From the NCBI RefSeq assembly GCF_022601975.1, contig NZ_JAKVIR010000035.1:1-61713 (forward strand): a DNA stretch of 61,713 nt, given 5' to 3'. Positions 28,142 to 37,700 of this stretch are shown one piece after another (the first letter of the stretch is position 1; each line of letters begins with the position of its first letter). The stretch is from Pontibacter sp. E15-1 (lineage in GTDB: Bacteria; Bacteroidota; Bacteroidia; Cytophagales; Hymenobacteraceae). The notes beneath the pieces were generated by a model, which was given only the letters and a program-made list of their open reading frames with translations, ran no database searches and was not told where the DNA came from. The position numbers were made by a program, and so were the translations under genes.

Positions 28142-29026
28142 CTATACATCGCAGATCACGATGCTGTTTCTGAGGGAGGTCAGCGGCTCTGCGGATTTAG
28201 GTATGAACTCCTGCGCCACGTAGCCCTTAAAGCCAGTATCGAGGATTGCCTGCATGATGGCCGGGTAGTACAGCTCCTGCGTGTTGTCGATCTCGTTGCG
28301 GCCCGGCACGCCCCCGGTATGGTAATGCGATATGTAGGGATGGTACTCCTGAATCGTCCGGATCACGTCTCCTTCCATGATCTGCATATGGTAGATGTCA
28401 TAGAGAAGCCTGAAACGGTCAGAACCCACCATCTTCACCAGGTCAACGCCCCATTTAGTATGGTCGCACATGTAGTCTTTGTGGTTTACTTTGCTGTTGA
28501 GCAGTTCCATCGAGAGGGTCACCTTGTGCTTCTCCGCCGTGCCCATCAGCCTTTTCAAGCCTTTGGCGCAGTTCTTCATGCCTTCTTCGTCGCTCATCCC
28601 GTTGCGGTTGCCCGAAAAGCAGATCAGGTTATCCAATCCGGCGTTGGCCACCTTCGGGATCATGGCCTCGTAGCGGGCAACCAGTTCGTCATGGTACTGA
28701 GGGTCATTAAATCCTTCGGTCAGGCTTTTCTCCGCGCCCCAGGCCATGGCGCAGGTCAGACCGTACTTCTTCAGCATCGGCCACTCATCGGGGCCCAGCA
28801 GCTCGATAGAGGAAAGCCCGATGCCTTTGGCCGCCTTGCACAGCTCCTCCAGCGGGATGTCCTTGTAGCACCATTTGCAGACGGAGTGCTTGATGCGGCC
28901 TTTCAGCTTTGTCGCTTTGTGGTCTGCGGCTTTAAGGGATTCCGGTAACAGCATGGCCGAGGCGAACACCGCTGCCCCGCCTGCCATGTGCTTCAGCGCG
29001 GTGCGCCGGTTGTTCTGGTCTTTCAT
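28142..29026 (-). CDS. Tat-exported TIM-barrel isomerase/epimerase-like protein
   Basis: This 294-residue protein has a twin-arginine signal (NRRTALKHMAGG, then a hydrophobic stretch to about residue 32), so it is probably folded in the cytoplasm and exported by Tat. The rest is a xylose-isomerase-type TIM barrel related to hydroxypyruvate isomerase: LSMELLNSKVN, LLYDIYHMQIMEG, HYHTGGVPGRNE and YVAQEF supply the usual Glu-Asp-His-Glu metal ligands. Related exported proteins are now linked to cleavage or rearrangement of 3-keto-sugars, so an isomerase name should not be taken literally. The 718 bp upstream have no supported gene. Confidence 0.88.
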   Translation of the reverse strand: MKDQNNRRTALKHMAGGAAVFASAMLLPESLKAADHKATKLKGRIKHSVCKWCYKDIPLEELCKAAKGIGLSSIELLGPDEWPMLKKYGLTCAMAWGAEKSLTEGFNDPQYHDELVARYEAMIPKVANAGLDNLICFSGNRNGMSDEEGMKNCAKGLKRLMGTAEKHKVTLSMELLNSKVNHKDYMCDHTKWGVDLVKMVGSDRFRLLYDIYHMQIMEGDVIRTIQEYHPYISHYHTGGVPGRNEIDNTQELYYPAIMQAILDTGFKGYVAQEFIPKSAEPLTSLRNSIVICDV

Positions 29027-29744
29027 TTTGCTATGTTCTTTTGAAATACGATCAATACTTTTTTACAGGACGCACAGCCATGGCCTGGAGCCTGTTTAAA
29101 ACCCATCCGTTGCTGCTGCCTAACAAAGTGCAAACAGGCGCTATACATGCAATAGCCACTCTTATTTTTTCAGGCGAGCCTCAGCAATGCTTGAACCGGC
29201 CCAGAGGAATTCACGATTATACCTGCTGTGCTGTATGCTGGTGTCGCGCAACTCGGTATGGCAGCACACTTTGGCAGTTTACCATCTTTAAATATTGCAG
29301 ATTCTGCAGTAGTAAACAATAAAAAACGAACTTAAAACATGCCCTGGCATGGAGGTGCTGTCACAAAATATGCGGGGAACCACTGTTGAGGGCTGCTCTC
29401 CTGCAGGTGCGCTTGCCCGGAGTTGATAGAGTGGAGTACATTTCGTTTTTGTAAGCAAGTATGCCATGTTGCGAAAGCAACCCATGCCTGGCATCATACG
29501 GAAGCGTCTTTACATTTCACAGTGCGACAGGCCTGCTATACCTCGCCTTGGCCGAAATAAAGTTATTACTCACTTTTCATCTTTTTTACTTGCATATCTC
29601 ATTTTTTATAACAATTTTTATATGCTTCCGAATTTTCAAAGCCCCGTTCATACTGCTTCATTTGATTGCAGAGAGAAAGGTATGGGGCTTATGAAATGCC
29701 GTCAATCTAATCACCCTTAAAACGCTTTTTAATAAGCAGCTGGA

Positions 29745-30743
29745 ATGATCCGACTAAAACATTTTAGCATATTTTGCCTCGGCATAAGTGCCCTGGTGCT
29801 TGCACCCTATACCGCCTTTTCGCAGCAAAACCCAGCGGAAGGGTATACGCAGCGTATTTCGGGCACAGACCTGGCCTTTGAGATGGTGCCCATACCCAGC
29901 GGCGACTTTAAGATGGGAAGTCCGGACGGGGAGCAGGGCAGGGACAAAGACGAGGGGCCGCAACATCTGGTCAGGCTTAACCCGTTCTGGATGGGCAAGT
30001 ATGAAGTGACTTGGGATATTTTTGAGCCCTTTGTTTACAAGGACTTTGAGATCACGCAGAGCAACGGAACAGTCAGTGCCGAGGTGGACGCCGTGACGCG
30101 CCCCACCAAGCCCTACCTCGACATGACCTTTGGCATGGGCAAGGAAAACCACCCTGCCGTAGGCATGACCCAGTACGCCGCCATCCAGTTTTGCAAGTGG
30201 CTATACACCCGAACCGGCGTTTTTTACCGTCTGCCCACAGAAGCCGAGTGGGAGTATGCCAGCCGCGCAGGCACCACCACGGCCTATGCCTTCGGCGATG
30301 CCCCTTCCGAGCTAGGCGAGCATGCGTGGTATCAGGCCAACAGCAACAAGGAAACACACCCTGTTGGCAGCAAGAAGCCGAATGCGTGGGGCCTGTACGA
30401 CATGCACGGCAACGTGGCCGAATGGACCCAGGACCAATATATCCCGGATTTCTACGGAAAGCTGAAAGGCAAACCCGTTGCCAACCCCATCGCCGTCCCT
30501 GAAAAGCTATACCCCCATGTGGTACGGGGAGGCTCTTTTATGGAAGGCGCCGAGGCATTGCGCGCGGCTAACCGCGAGGGCTCCGACCCTAGCTGGAAAC
30601 GGATAGACCCCCAGATACCGAAAAGCAACTGGTGGTTCCCCGAGGCCCCGTTTGTGGGCTTTCGGCTCGTGCGCCCGGCAACCCCGCCCTCCAAAGCAGA
30701 CATCGACACCTATTACAACCAACCACCTACCCCTGACTATTAG
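29745..30743 (+). CDS. FGE-sulfatase (SUMF1) fold protein, secreted
   Basis: This 332-residue protein has a signal peptide (hydrophobic to about residue 26, AFSQQ) and then a complete formylglycine-generating-enzyme fold: MVPIPSGDFKMGSPDGEQG, YRLPTEAEWEYASRAG, GNVAEWTQD and VVRGGSF are hallmark segments. The cysteine pair that true FGE uses for catalysis is absent; the only cysteine of the mature protein is in QFCKWLY. It therefore probably does not make formylglycine and is better seen as a structural or binding member. It precedes the Gfo/Idh/MocA gene in the same direction (122 bp gap). Confidence 0.88.
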   Translation: MIRLKHFSIFCLGISALVLAPYTAFSQQNPAEGYTQRISGTDLAFEMVPIPSGDFKMGSPDGEQGRDKDEGPQHLVRLNPFWMGKYEVTWDIFEPFVYKDFEITQSNGTVSAEVDAVTRPTKPYLDMTFGMGKENHPAVGMTQYAAIQFCKWLYTRTGVFYRLPTEAEWEYASRAGTTTAYAFGDAPSELGEHAWYQANSNKETHPVGSKKPNAWGLYDMHGNVAEWTQDQYIPDFYGKLKGKPVANPIAVPEKLYPHVVRGGSFMEGAEALRAANREGSDPSWKRIDPQIPKSNWWFPEAPFVGFRLVRPATPPSKADIDTYYNQPPTPDY

Positions 30744-30865
30744 CCGCATGCCACACCGCAAAGCACTAGCAGTGCATTGTGGCCCTAGCACCACTCCGCT
30801 ACCTATTCAATAGCCCGCACCCTGCTCGTTTCCTTTATCTTATAACCGCTAAAACATTATCCTCT

Positions 30866-32185
30866 ATGAATGATTTTGACTTGAATAAGCGAAGAGAGTT
30901 TCTGAAGGCCTCCGCCCTGCTGGCGGGGGGCGCCATGCTAAGTAGCCTGCCGCTGGCCGGGGCATACGCCGCAGGCAAAGGCACCATCAAGATTGCCCTG
31001 ATCGGGTGCGGCGGCAGAGGCACCGGGGCCGCTTTCCAGGCGCTGGAAACCAAGCACGACATTAAGCTGGTGGCCATGGCCGACGCATTCCGCGACCGGC
31101 TGGACGACAGCTATAAAAACCTGTTCGGCAAGTATGGGAAAGCGAAAATAGCCGTTCCGGAGAACAAAAAATTTGTCGGGTTCGATGGGTATAAGCAGGC
31201 CATTGCCGAGGCGGATGTCGTCCTGCTCGCCACCCCGCCCGGTTTCCGTCCCATCCACTTTGAAGAAGCGGTAAGGCAAAACAAGCACGTCTTCATGGAG
31301 AAGCCCGTTGCCACCGACTCACCGGGTATCCGGAGGGTGCTGGCCGCCGCCGAAGAGGCCAAGCAAAAGAAACTGAACGTGGTCGTGGGCTTGCAGCGCC
31401 GCTACCAGAACAACTACCGCGAAACCATCAAGCGCATCGAGGACGGGGCGATTGGCGATGTGGTGTCCGGGCAGGTATACTGGAACAGCGGCGGGGTATG
31501 GGTGCGCCCACGGCAGGCCAACCAAACGGAGATGGAGTACCAGATGCGCAACTGGTATTACTTTAACTGGCTCTGTGGCGACCATATCACCGAGCAGCAC
31601 GTGCACAACATCGACGTGGCCAACTGGGTGAAAAACAGCTACCCGGTTTCGGCGCAGGGCACCGGCAGCCGTTTTCTGCGAACAGGCAAAGAGTATGGCG
31701 AGATCTTCGACAACCATACCGTGGAGTTTCTGTATGCCGACGGCTCCGTGATCCAAAGCCAGTGCCGCCATTTCGAAGGGACGAAGAACCGGGTGGATGA
31801 GAGCTTTCAGGGCACCAAAGGCAAAGTATACCTGTCGGCCAATAACGACGGGAAACTCTGGGACTATAAAGGCAACTCCCTGTACGACCATGCCGGCAAA
31901 AACGACCCCAACCCCTATCAGGCCGAGCACAACGAACTCTTTGAGGCGATAGCGGCCGGGCAGTATAAATTCGCGGATGCGGAGCGGGCGGCCAAAAGCA
32001 CCATGACCTCGCTGCTGGGCCGGTACGCCACCTACTCGGGGCAAGAGATTAAGTGGGAGGATGCCCTCAACTCCGACATCAACCTGATGCCCGACACTTA
32101 TGCCTGGGATGCCCTGCCGAAGATCCTCCCCGGCCCCGATGGCTTATACCCGGTTGCCCTGCCCGGCAAGACAAAAGTGATCTAG
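30866..32185 (+). CDS. Tat-exported Gfo/Idh/MocA oxidoreductase
   Basis: This 439-residue enzyme has a twin-arginine signal (NKRREFLKASALLAGG) and an NAD(P)-binding Rossmann domain starting KIALIGCGGRGTGAAF. The catalytic block EKPVATDSPGIRR and the C-terminal alpha/beta domain with GDHITEQHVHNIDVANW match glucose-fructose-oxidoreductase-like sugar dehydrogenases. Exported members keep a tightly bound cofactor. ATG 30866 is chosen because the Tat signal begins there, dropping a 29-residue extension. The gene is downstream of the FGE-fold gene and upstream of apbE, in one direction. A C3-hydroxyl oxidation of a sugar is a reasonable guess from relatives. Confidence 0.92.
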   Translation: MNDFDLNKRREFLKASALLAGGAMLSSLPLAGAYAAGKGTIKIALIGCGGRGTGAAFQALETKHDIKLVAMADAFRDRLDDSYKNLFGKYGKAKIAVPENKKFVGFDGYKQAIAEADVVLLATPPGFRPIHFEEAVRQNKHVFMEKPVATDSPGIRRVLAAAEEAKQKKLNVVVGLQRRYQNNYRETIKRIEDGAIGDVVSGQVYWNSGGVWVRPRQANQTEMEYQMRNWYYFNWLCGDHITEQHVHNIDVANWVKNSYPVSAQGTGSRFLRTGKEYGEIFDNHTVEFLYADGSVIQSQCRHFEGTKNRVDESFQGTKGKVYLSANNDGKLWDYKGNSLYDHAGKNDPNPYQAEHNELFEAIAAGQYKFADAERAAKSTMTSLLGRYATYSGQEIKWEDALNSDINLMPDTYAWDALPKILPGPDGLYPVALPGKTKVI

Positions 32186-32199
32186 CCTCAACCTATTTG

Positions 32200-32255
32200 C
32201 AGCGAAGACTGCCCCAACCTGCGCTACGCAGTGGGGTAGTCTTCGCTGCTTTATA
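32200..32255 (+). terminator. Hairpin after the Gfo/Idh/MocA gene
   Basis: CAGCGAAGACTGCCCCA (32200-32216) pairs with 32232-32248 at 16 of 17 positions, and a CTTTAT stretch follows. It lies just after the stop codon. Confidence 0.7.
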
Positions 32256-32355
32256 GTTCGGTGCTCGTGTTTGCCACAGGCCGGGGCAGGTATAAAAACC
32301 AGCCCTCTGCCCAGACAGCGCCCTACCTGTTCTCCACAACGCACCCTAGCCTGCC

Positions 32356-33360
32356 ATGCGATTCCTGTTGCTGTTCCTGTTCGCCTCTTTGCCGCCTCTC
32401 GCCAGGAAGCCTCCGCTTACTCCTTTCCATATCCGGGGCTTTGCGCAAGGCACCTCGTATCAAATCACGTACTATGCCGAAGACAGCCTGATTTCCAAAG
32501 CACAGGTGGCCTACATCTTCGCGCAACTGGACAGCTCGCTCTCGCTGTACAAACCATACTCGCTGATCAGCCAGTTCAATCGCTCAGAAAATGGCCTGCC
32601 CGTAGACAGGCACCTCAGCAAAGTTGTCCGGAAAGCCCAACAGGTGTCTGAAAAGACGGTAGGGACCTTCGACATTACTGTGGCGCCACTTGTGCAGGCC
32701 TGGGGATTTGGGGCAAGCCCACCAGCCACGGGGCTTCCTGACTCAGTGGCTATAAAGGCGCTGCTGGCCTGTGTGGGAACGGATAAAATACGCCTGCGCC
32801 ACGGATATCTGCACAAAGACAAGCCATGCGTGCGCATCGATGTGAACGGCATTGCGCAGGGCTATACCGTGGATGTGCTGGCCGGGCTGCTGGAACAGCG
32901 CGGCATCCAGAATTACCTGGTAGAAGTGGGGGGAGAAGTCCGGGTGAAGGGCACAAAACAGCCGGGCGGGCAACCTATGGCCATCGGCATCGAAGGCCCC
33001 GCCAGCGGTAGCCCAGACGATCCGTATCCCATCCGAAAGATTATCCGGCTCTCAAAAGGGGCCGTCACGACCTCGGGCAATTACCGCAAGTTTTACCAAA
33101 GCGGCAACCAGAGAATATCCCACCTCATAGACCCCAAAACAGGCTATCCCCTCAAGAATGAACTCATCAGCGTGACGGTATGGGCCAAGGACGCGATGAC
33201 GGCCGATGCCTACGATAACGCCCTGATGGGTATGGGGCTGGAGAAGGCCCTTCGGTTTGCAAGCCGACAGCACAGTCTGGAGGCTTATTTTATATACCAA
33301 ACGCCAAACGGTTCTGTGGCCGATACTGCTACATCTGGCTTTTATCGCCTGATGCAGTAG
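32356..33360 (+). CDS. apbE: FAD:protein FMN transferase
   Basis: This 334-residue ApbE protein attaches FMN through a phosphodiester bond to a Ser or Thr of exported flavoproteins. A hydrophobic N-terminal signal (RFLLLFLFASLPPL) places it in the periplasm. Motifs: LYKPYSLISQFN, FDITVAPLVQAWGFG, IDVNGIAQGYTVDVL with the FAD-contacting VEVGGEVRVKG, AVTTSGNYRKF, SHLIDPKTGYP and the metal-binding AMTADAYDNAL. All core residues look intact. It follows the Gfo/Idh/MocA gene and a terminator, so it may have its own promoter. No protein with a recognisable flavinylation (FMN_bind) site is nearby; its client is unknown. Confidence 0.93.
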   Translation: MRFLLLFLFASLPPLARKPPLTPFHIRGFAQGTSYQITYYAEDSLISKAQVAYIFAQLDSSLSLYKPYSLISQFNRSENGLPVDRHLSKVVRKAQQVSEKTVGTFDITVAPLVQAWGFGASPPATGLPDSVAIKALLACVGTDKIRLRHGYLHKDKPCVRIDVNGIAQGYTVDVLAGLLEQRGIQNYLVEVGGEVRVKGTKQPGGQPMAIGIEGPASGSPDDPYPIRKIIRLSKGAVTTSGNYRKFYQSGNQRISHLIDPKTGYPLKNELISVTVWAKDAMTADAYDNALMGMGLEKALRFASRQHSLEAYFIYQTPNGSVADTATSGFYRLMQ

Positions 33361-33422
33361 CCTGTTTAACAACTGGCCGGAGGGTATAAACTCCGCGCAG
33401 CATGGCACACCATCATATTTAA

Positions 33423-33466
33423 AGCATGTTTAAATTTCCTCTTTGGAAGCAAAATTTAAACATGCT
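33423..33466. terminator. Symmetric hairpin between apbE and the second isomerase
   Basis: AGCATGTTTAAATTT (33423-33437) has an exact inverse copy at 33452-33466 around a 14-nt loop. It is placed between convergent genes and is AT-rich, so it is plausible as a two-way terminator. Confidence 0.6.
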
Positions 33467-33499
33467 CTTACCCTTTCAGGCACTATAAACAGGGCAGTA

Positions 33500-34426
33500 T
33501 TATGCCGGCAGGAAATCATCTACCTCTCTGTAAGCGCGGATCAGGGCCATTTCGCCTTCCTTTTCCTTTCGTGACACGCCATGCTCCATCCCAACAATGC
33601 CTTTATAGCCTTTCTCGTGGATGTGTTTGAATACGTTTTTGTAATTGATCTCACCTGTGGTAGGCTCATTCCGGCCCGGGTTATCGCCAACCTGAATGTA
33701 GGCGATCTCCTCCCAGGTCAGGTCGAGGTTGCGGATCAGGTGCCCCTCGTTTTTCTGCATGTGGTAGATATCGTACAGCAACTTGCAGGAAGGGCTGTTC
33801 ACGGCTTTACAGATCATGTACGTCTGGTCTGAGGTGCGCAGGTAAAGGTTGGGTGAATCGCTGAGCGGCTCGAGCACCATAACAATTCCGTGCGGCTCCA
33901 GTATCTCGGCTCCCCGGCGCAGGGCTTCGATCACGTTTGCGGTTTGCAGACCAATCGGCAGGTTGCGCTCAAAGTCGCCAGGTACCACGGTTACCCATTT
34001 TGCATTCACGCGCCTGGCCACATCCACGGCCCGCCTGCATCCGTCCAGAAAGATATCCACATATTCCTTCTTGCCCGCAGCCAGCGAATTTTGGGAATTG
34101 CCCCCTTTATCCACCACAAACACGCCCATGGTCATACCGAGGCGAGTGAGTTCTTTGCCTATGCGCTCTTGCTCGCTCACAGGGCGGCCCATCATACCAT
34201 TGTCCTCCAGCGCCATGAAGCCCTGCTCCCGCATAAAGTTTAGCTGTTTGATCAGGTCGTCGCCAGCCGAGTTCTTGAACATGCCAAAGTGAGGCGCATA
34301 TTTCAGGTGAAAGGGCTTGGCTTCTTTCTTCCCGGATGGCAGGGTCTCTGCCATGGCTGATGCACCGCTTGTAAGGGCAAGAGCGCCGAGCAGGCTACTT
34401 TTTATAAATTCATCTCTTCTCATCAT
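33500..34426 (-). CDS. Tat-exported TIM-barrel hydroxypyruvate-isomerase-like protein
   Basis: This protein (308 residues from ATG 34426; a start at 34435 adds MYK) has a short Tat-like signal (MMRRDEFIKSSLLGA). The barrel resembles hydroxypyruvate isomerase: VLEPLSDSPNLYL, LLYDIYHMQKNEG, QVGDNPGRNEPTTGEINY and GIVGMEHG hold the metal ligands. It is a paralogue of the gene at 28142 but differs clearly in sequence. It lies upstream of the end of the FG-GAP gene in the same direction. The exported state and the neighbouring oxidoreductase support a periplasmic role on an oxidised sugar. Confidence 0.88.
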   Translation of the reverse strand: MMRRDEFIKSSLLGALALTSGASAMAETLPSGKKEAKPFHLKYAPHFGMFKNSAGDDLIKQLNFMREQGFMALEDNGMMGRPVSEQERIGKELTRLGMTMGVFVVDKGGNSQNSLAAGKKEYVDIFLDGCRRAVDVARRVNAKWVTVVPGDFERNLPIGLQTANVIEALRRGAEILEPHGIVMVLEPLSDSPNLYLRTSDQTYMICKAVNSPSCKLLYDIYHMQKNEGHLIRNLDLTWEEIAYIQVGDNPGRNEPTTGEINYKNVFKHIHEKGYKGIVGMEHGVSRKEKEGEMALIRAYREVDDFLPA

Positions 34427-34726
34427 CTTATACAAGGGGCTAGTGCGGCGATGGCTGCTATTATCCTTTAAATCGACCTACCTATACGGCACCATCGCAG
34501 CGTACCAAAGCTTTTCAGGCGTAGTCTGGATCAGGACAAAATGCCCTGATTGCTTGCCTTAAAACCAAGTTGGCCCCAAAGCTTAAATCTATCTTAAATA
34601 TAAATAAATATTTATATCTACCAAATGAAACACTAAGTTTTATGATATAGCAAGCCTTCAGATTTCATATTTTGCACGCTCTACTGCTGCCTAACCGTTG
34701 TGTGTATGCCCGCCACGGGCAGGGTT

Positions 34727-37700
34727 TTATCTGGCAACTGGCTTAAGTTTGTATGCCCTGAGTGCCTGCTGGTTAATGCCGAACACAAAAGTGTTGTTTA
34801 CCTCCAGTATGCTCCGCACATCGCCCTGCAGCTTTAAGCCCGATTTGGCCTGTGGTATATAGGTAAACCCGCCTTTCCCGTCGCCTTGCAGCAAGGCCCC
34901 ATAATTTGCGTCATATTTGCCGAAGCGCAGCCGGGCCTGGTTAATGTTACCCGCCAGCAGCAAATCCGGATGGCCGTCGCCGTTGTAATCTGTGGTAGCC
35001 ATGGCGTGTATGGGGGCATACTGCACTTCTTTTGGCAGAGGCTTTTCCTGAAACTTGCCCTGCGCATTTTGCTCAAAATACGTTGTCTGCAAGTGGCTGG
35101 CCGATAAGTGGCCAGCGTCTTTCAGGTTGTCGGCCGAGAAAATATCCTGCAAGGTGGCGTCGGCATAGCTTTTATAGTCGGTGAAGCGGGTGCGCATCAC
35201 ACTCATCTGGTCCAGCAGCTCGTCCCGGGTCACGTAGGGGTAGCTTTTGCCCTGCATGTAAAACGTCAGGATGGGGTCTACGGAGCCGTTGTCGTCAAAG
35301 TCTTTGTAATACATCTCTACCGGCTGCCCGGCTGATGCCTTCATCTGCGCGTTGAGCCCCAGGTTGCCGATCACGAGGTCGGGTTTGCCATCCTGGTTAA
35401 AGTCTCCTGTGAGTAGTTTATTCCACCATCCGGTATACTTCCGGGTAAAGTACTTTTCCGTGACATCCTGTAGTTTGCCTCCGGCTATTTCATACACCGT
35501 TACCGGCATCCACTCCCCCACCAGCACCAGTTCCGGCTTCTGGTCTCCGTTCAGGTCCTGCCAGGCGGCATCGGTCACCATCCCCAGCTGCTGCAAAGCG
35601 GGGGCCACAAGGGCTGTTTTGTCCTTAAACTGCCCTTCCCCGTTGTTGAGCAGCACGTAGCTTCGCGGCGTTTCCGGGTAGCGGCCGGGTACCACACGGC
35701 CTCCGACAAACAGATCCAAAAAACCGTCGCCGTTGATGTCGGCCGCCCGTGCGCAACTGGTGCTCACGCGCATGGGCGGCAGGGCCCTGGCACTCCGGGT
35801 ATAGTTGCCCTTGCCATCGTTGAGGTAGAGCCTGTCCTGCAGCAGGGCGTCTTCCGGGGCGAAGTCGTGATAGCCGCCGCTCACCACATACAGGTCCGGG
35901 TACTTGTCGTTGTTGGCATCAAAAAACACGGCCTCCACGTCGTCGCTCATCCTATCGGTTTCAAAAGCGGCCCCTGGCTGCGCCACAAAACGGCCGTTCT
36001 TTTGCTGCAGGTAGAGCTGGGCTGCCTGCCCTTTGCCACCTCCCACAAACACATCCTCCCGGCCATCGCCGTTCACATCCGCCTTCGCCAGGCAAGGCCC
36101 GGCAAACGACATTGGGTTTACCAGCAAGGGCTGCCGCTTAAAGTCATTCAGATTGGTTTTTTGGTGGGCAAACGCAAAAGGCGGATTCACTTCTTCAAAC
36201 ACAGGGGCTATACCTTTGGCGGGCTTATACACTTCCTGCGCATCGCTTTCGGACAGGGCAAGCTGCTGGTTTGCCTTCACACCGCGCAGTACCTGCTGCT
36301 TGCCGCTTTGCCACACAATGCGCAGCGAGTCAACCGCCTCTGCTTGCCCGAGCCCGAAGTGCAGCACCGGCGACACACTGGACTGGTAGCCCCGCGCCAG
36401 CATCTGCTCCTGGTACTGCTGCCTGCCCTGGGTATAAAGCGTCACTTTCGCCCCAATCCCGGCGGTATTCTGCCCCGCGCCCTTCAGCCTGAGTTGCAGG
36501 TAACGGTGATTCAGCAGGGTATTGGCCTGGTTCTGGTAGACAAAGGCGGGCTCGTTGATGTTGTTGACGATCAAGTCCAGGTCGCCGTCATTGTCCAGGT
36601 CGGCGTAGGCGGCCCCATTGCTGTTGGAGGGCCGGTCGATCCCCCATGCGGCACCCTTGCTCGCAAAAGCTGCCCCCGCCTCGTTCTGGAAGATATAGTT
36701 CGTAACGTTGGATGAGGGCATCTTCCTGACCAGCTCCAGCACGTGCGCCCGGCCCATGTTCTCTCCCTTTTGCTGCACAAAGCTGCTCATGTACTTGATG
36801 AAGTCCATGTTGGTATAGTCGCGCTGGTAGCCGTTGGTAACGAAGATGTCTTTCCAGCCGTCGTTGTCATAGTCCGCCACGAGCGGGGCCCAGCTCCAGT
36901 CGGTGTTCGAGAGACCGGCCATTTGCCCGGCCTCGCTGAACGTGCCGTTGCCGTTGTTCAGCTGCAGCATGTTCCGCATGTACTGGTAATGGAAGCCCGA
37001 CTTCAGACTGAGGTCAAACTTCTCATAATTGTCCGGGGCGAACAGCAGCTTCTGCCGGCGGTTGTCCTCGGGCAGCATGTCTAGCGTGAAGATATCCGGT
37101 AAGCCGTCGTTGTTAATGTCTGCCACATCGTTGCCCATCGAGAAGTGAGAGGTATGGCCCATGCCTGTTTTGAGCTGATCGGTGAAAGTGCCGTTGCGGT
37201 TGTTGATGTACAGGAAATCCGGGATATCATAATCATTGGACACATAGATATCCGGCCAGCCGTCGCCGTTGATGTCGGCCACTCCGGCCCCCAGGCCATA
37301 GGACAATGACGAAGACTGAATGCCGGCCTCTTTAGTGATGTCCTGGAAATGGCCCTTGTCGTTTCTAAAAAGCCGCGCCCCGCGCTGGTCATCCGCTGTT
37401 TTGAGGATGGCCGCTGTCGTCACCTCATCCAGCAAGGGCAACGACTCCGGGCTGTGGTTGAGCAGGAACATATCCAGGTCGCTGTCCCGGTCGAAGTCAA
37501 AGAAAACAGCCTGCGTGCTGTTTGAGGGAATCGCCAGGCCATACCGGGCTGCCCGCTCCGAAAAACGGGGCACCCCACTGGCATCCGGCCCCTCGTTGAT
37601 AAACAGCTGGTTTTCCCGGTTTTCGGGCCGCACCTTCCCCGAGTAGCAGACATACAGATCCAACAGCCCGTCGCCGTTCACATCGGCCATTGTTACCCCC

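Noticed and set aside
29041..29322. Plus-strand 93-codon frame
   Set aside because: Cysteine- and tryptophan-rich random composition, with no signal or family feature; it begins in the leader of a divergent gene.
28142..34426. Calling the TIM-barrel proteins true cytosolic hydroxypyruvate isomerases
   Set aside because: Both have Tat-type signals and sit beside an exported oxidoreductase, so a cytosolic glyoxylate-pathway role does not fit.
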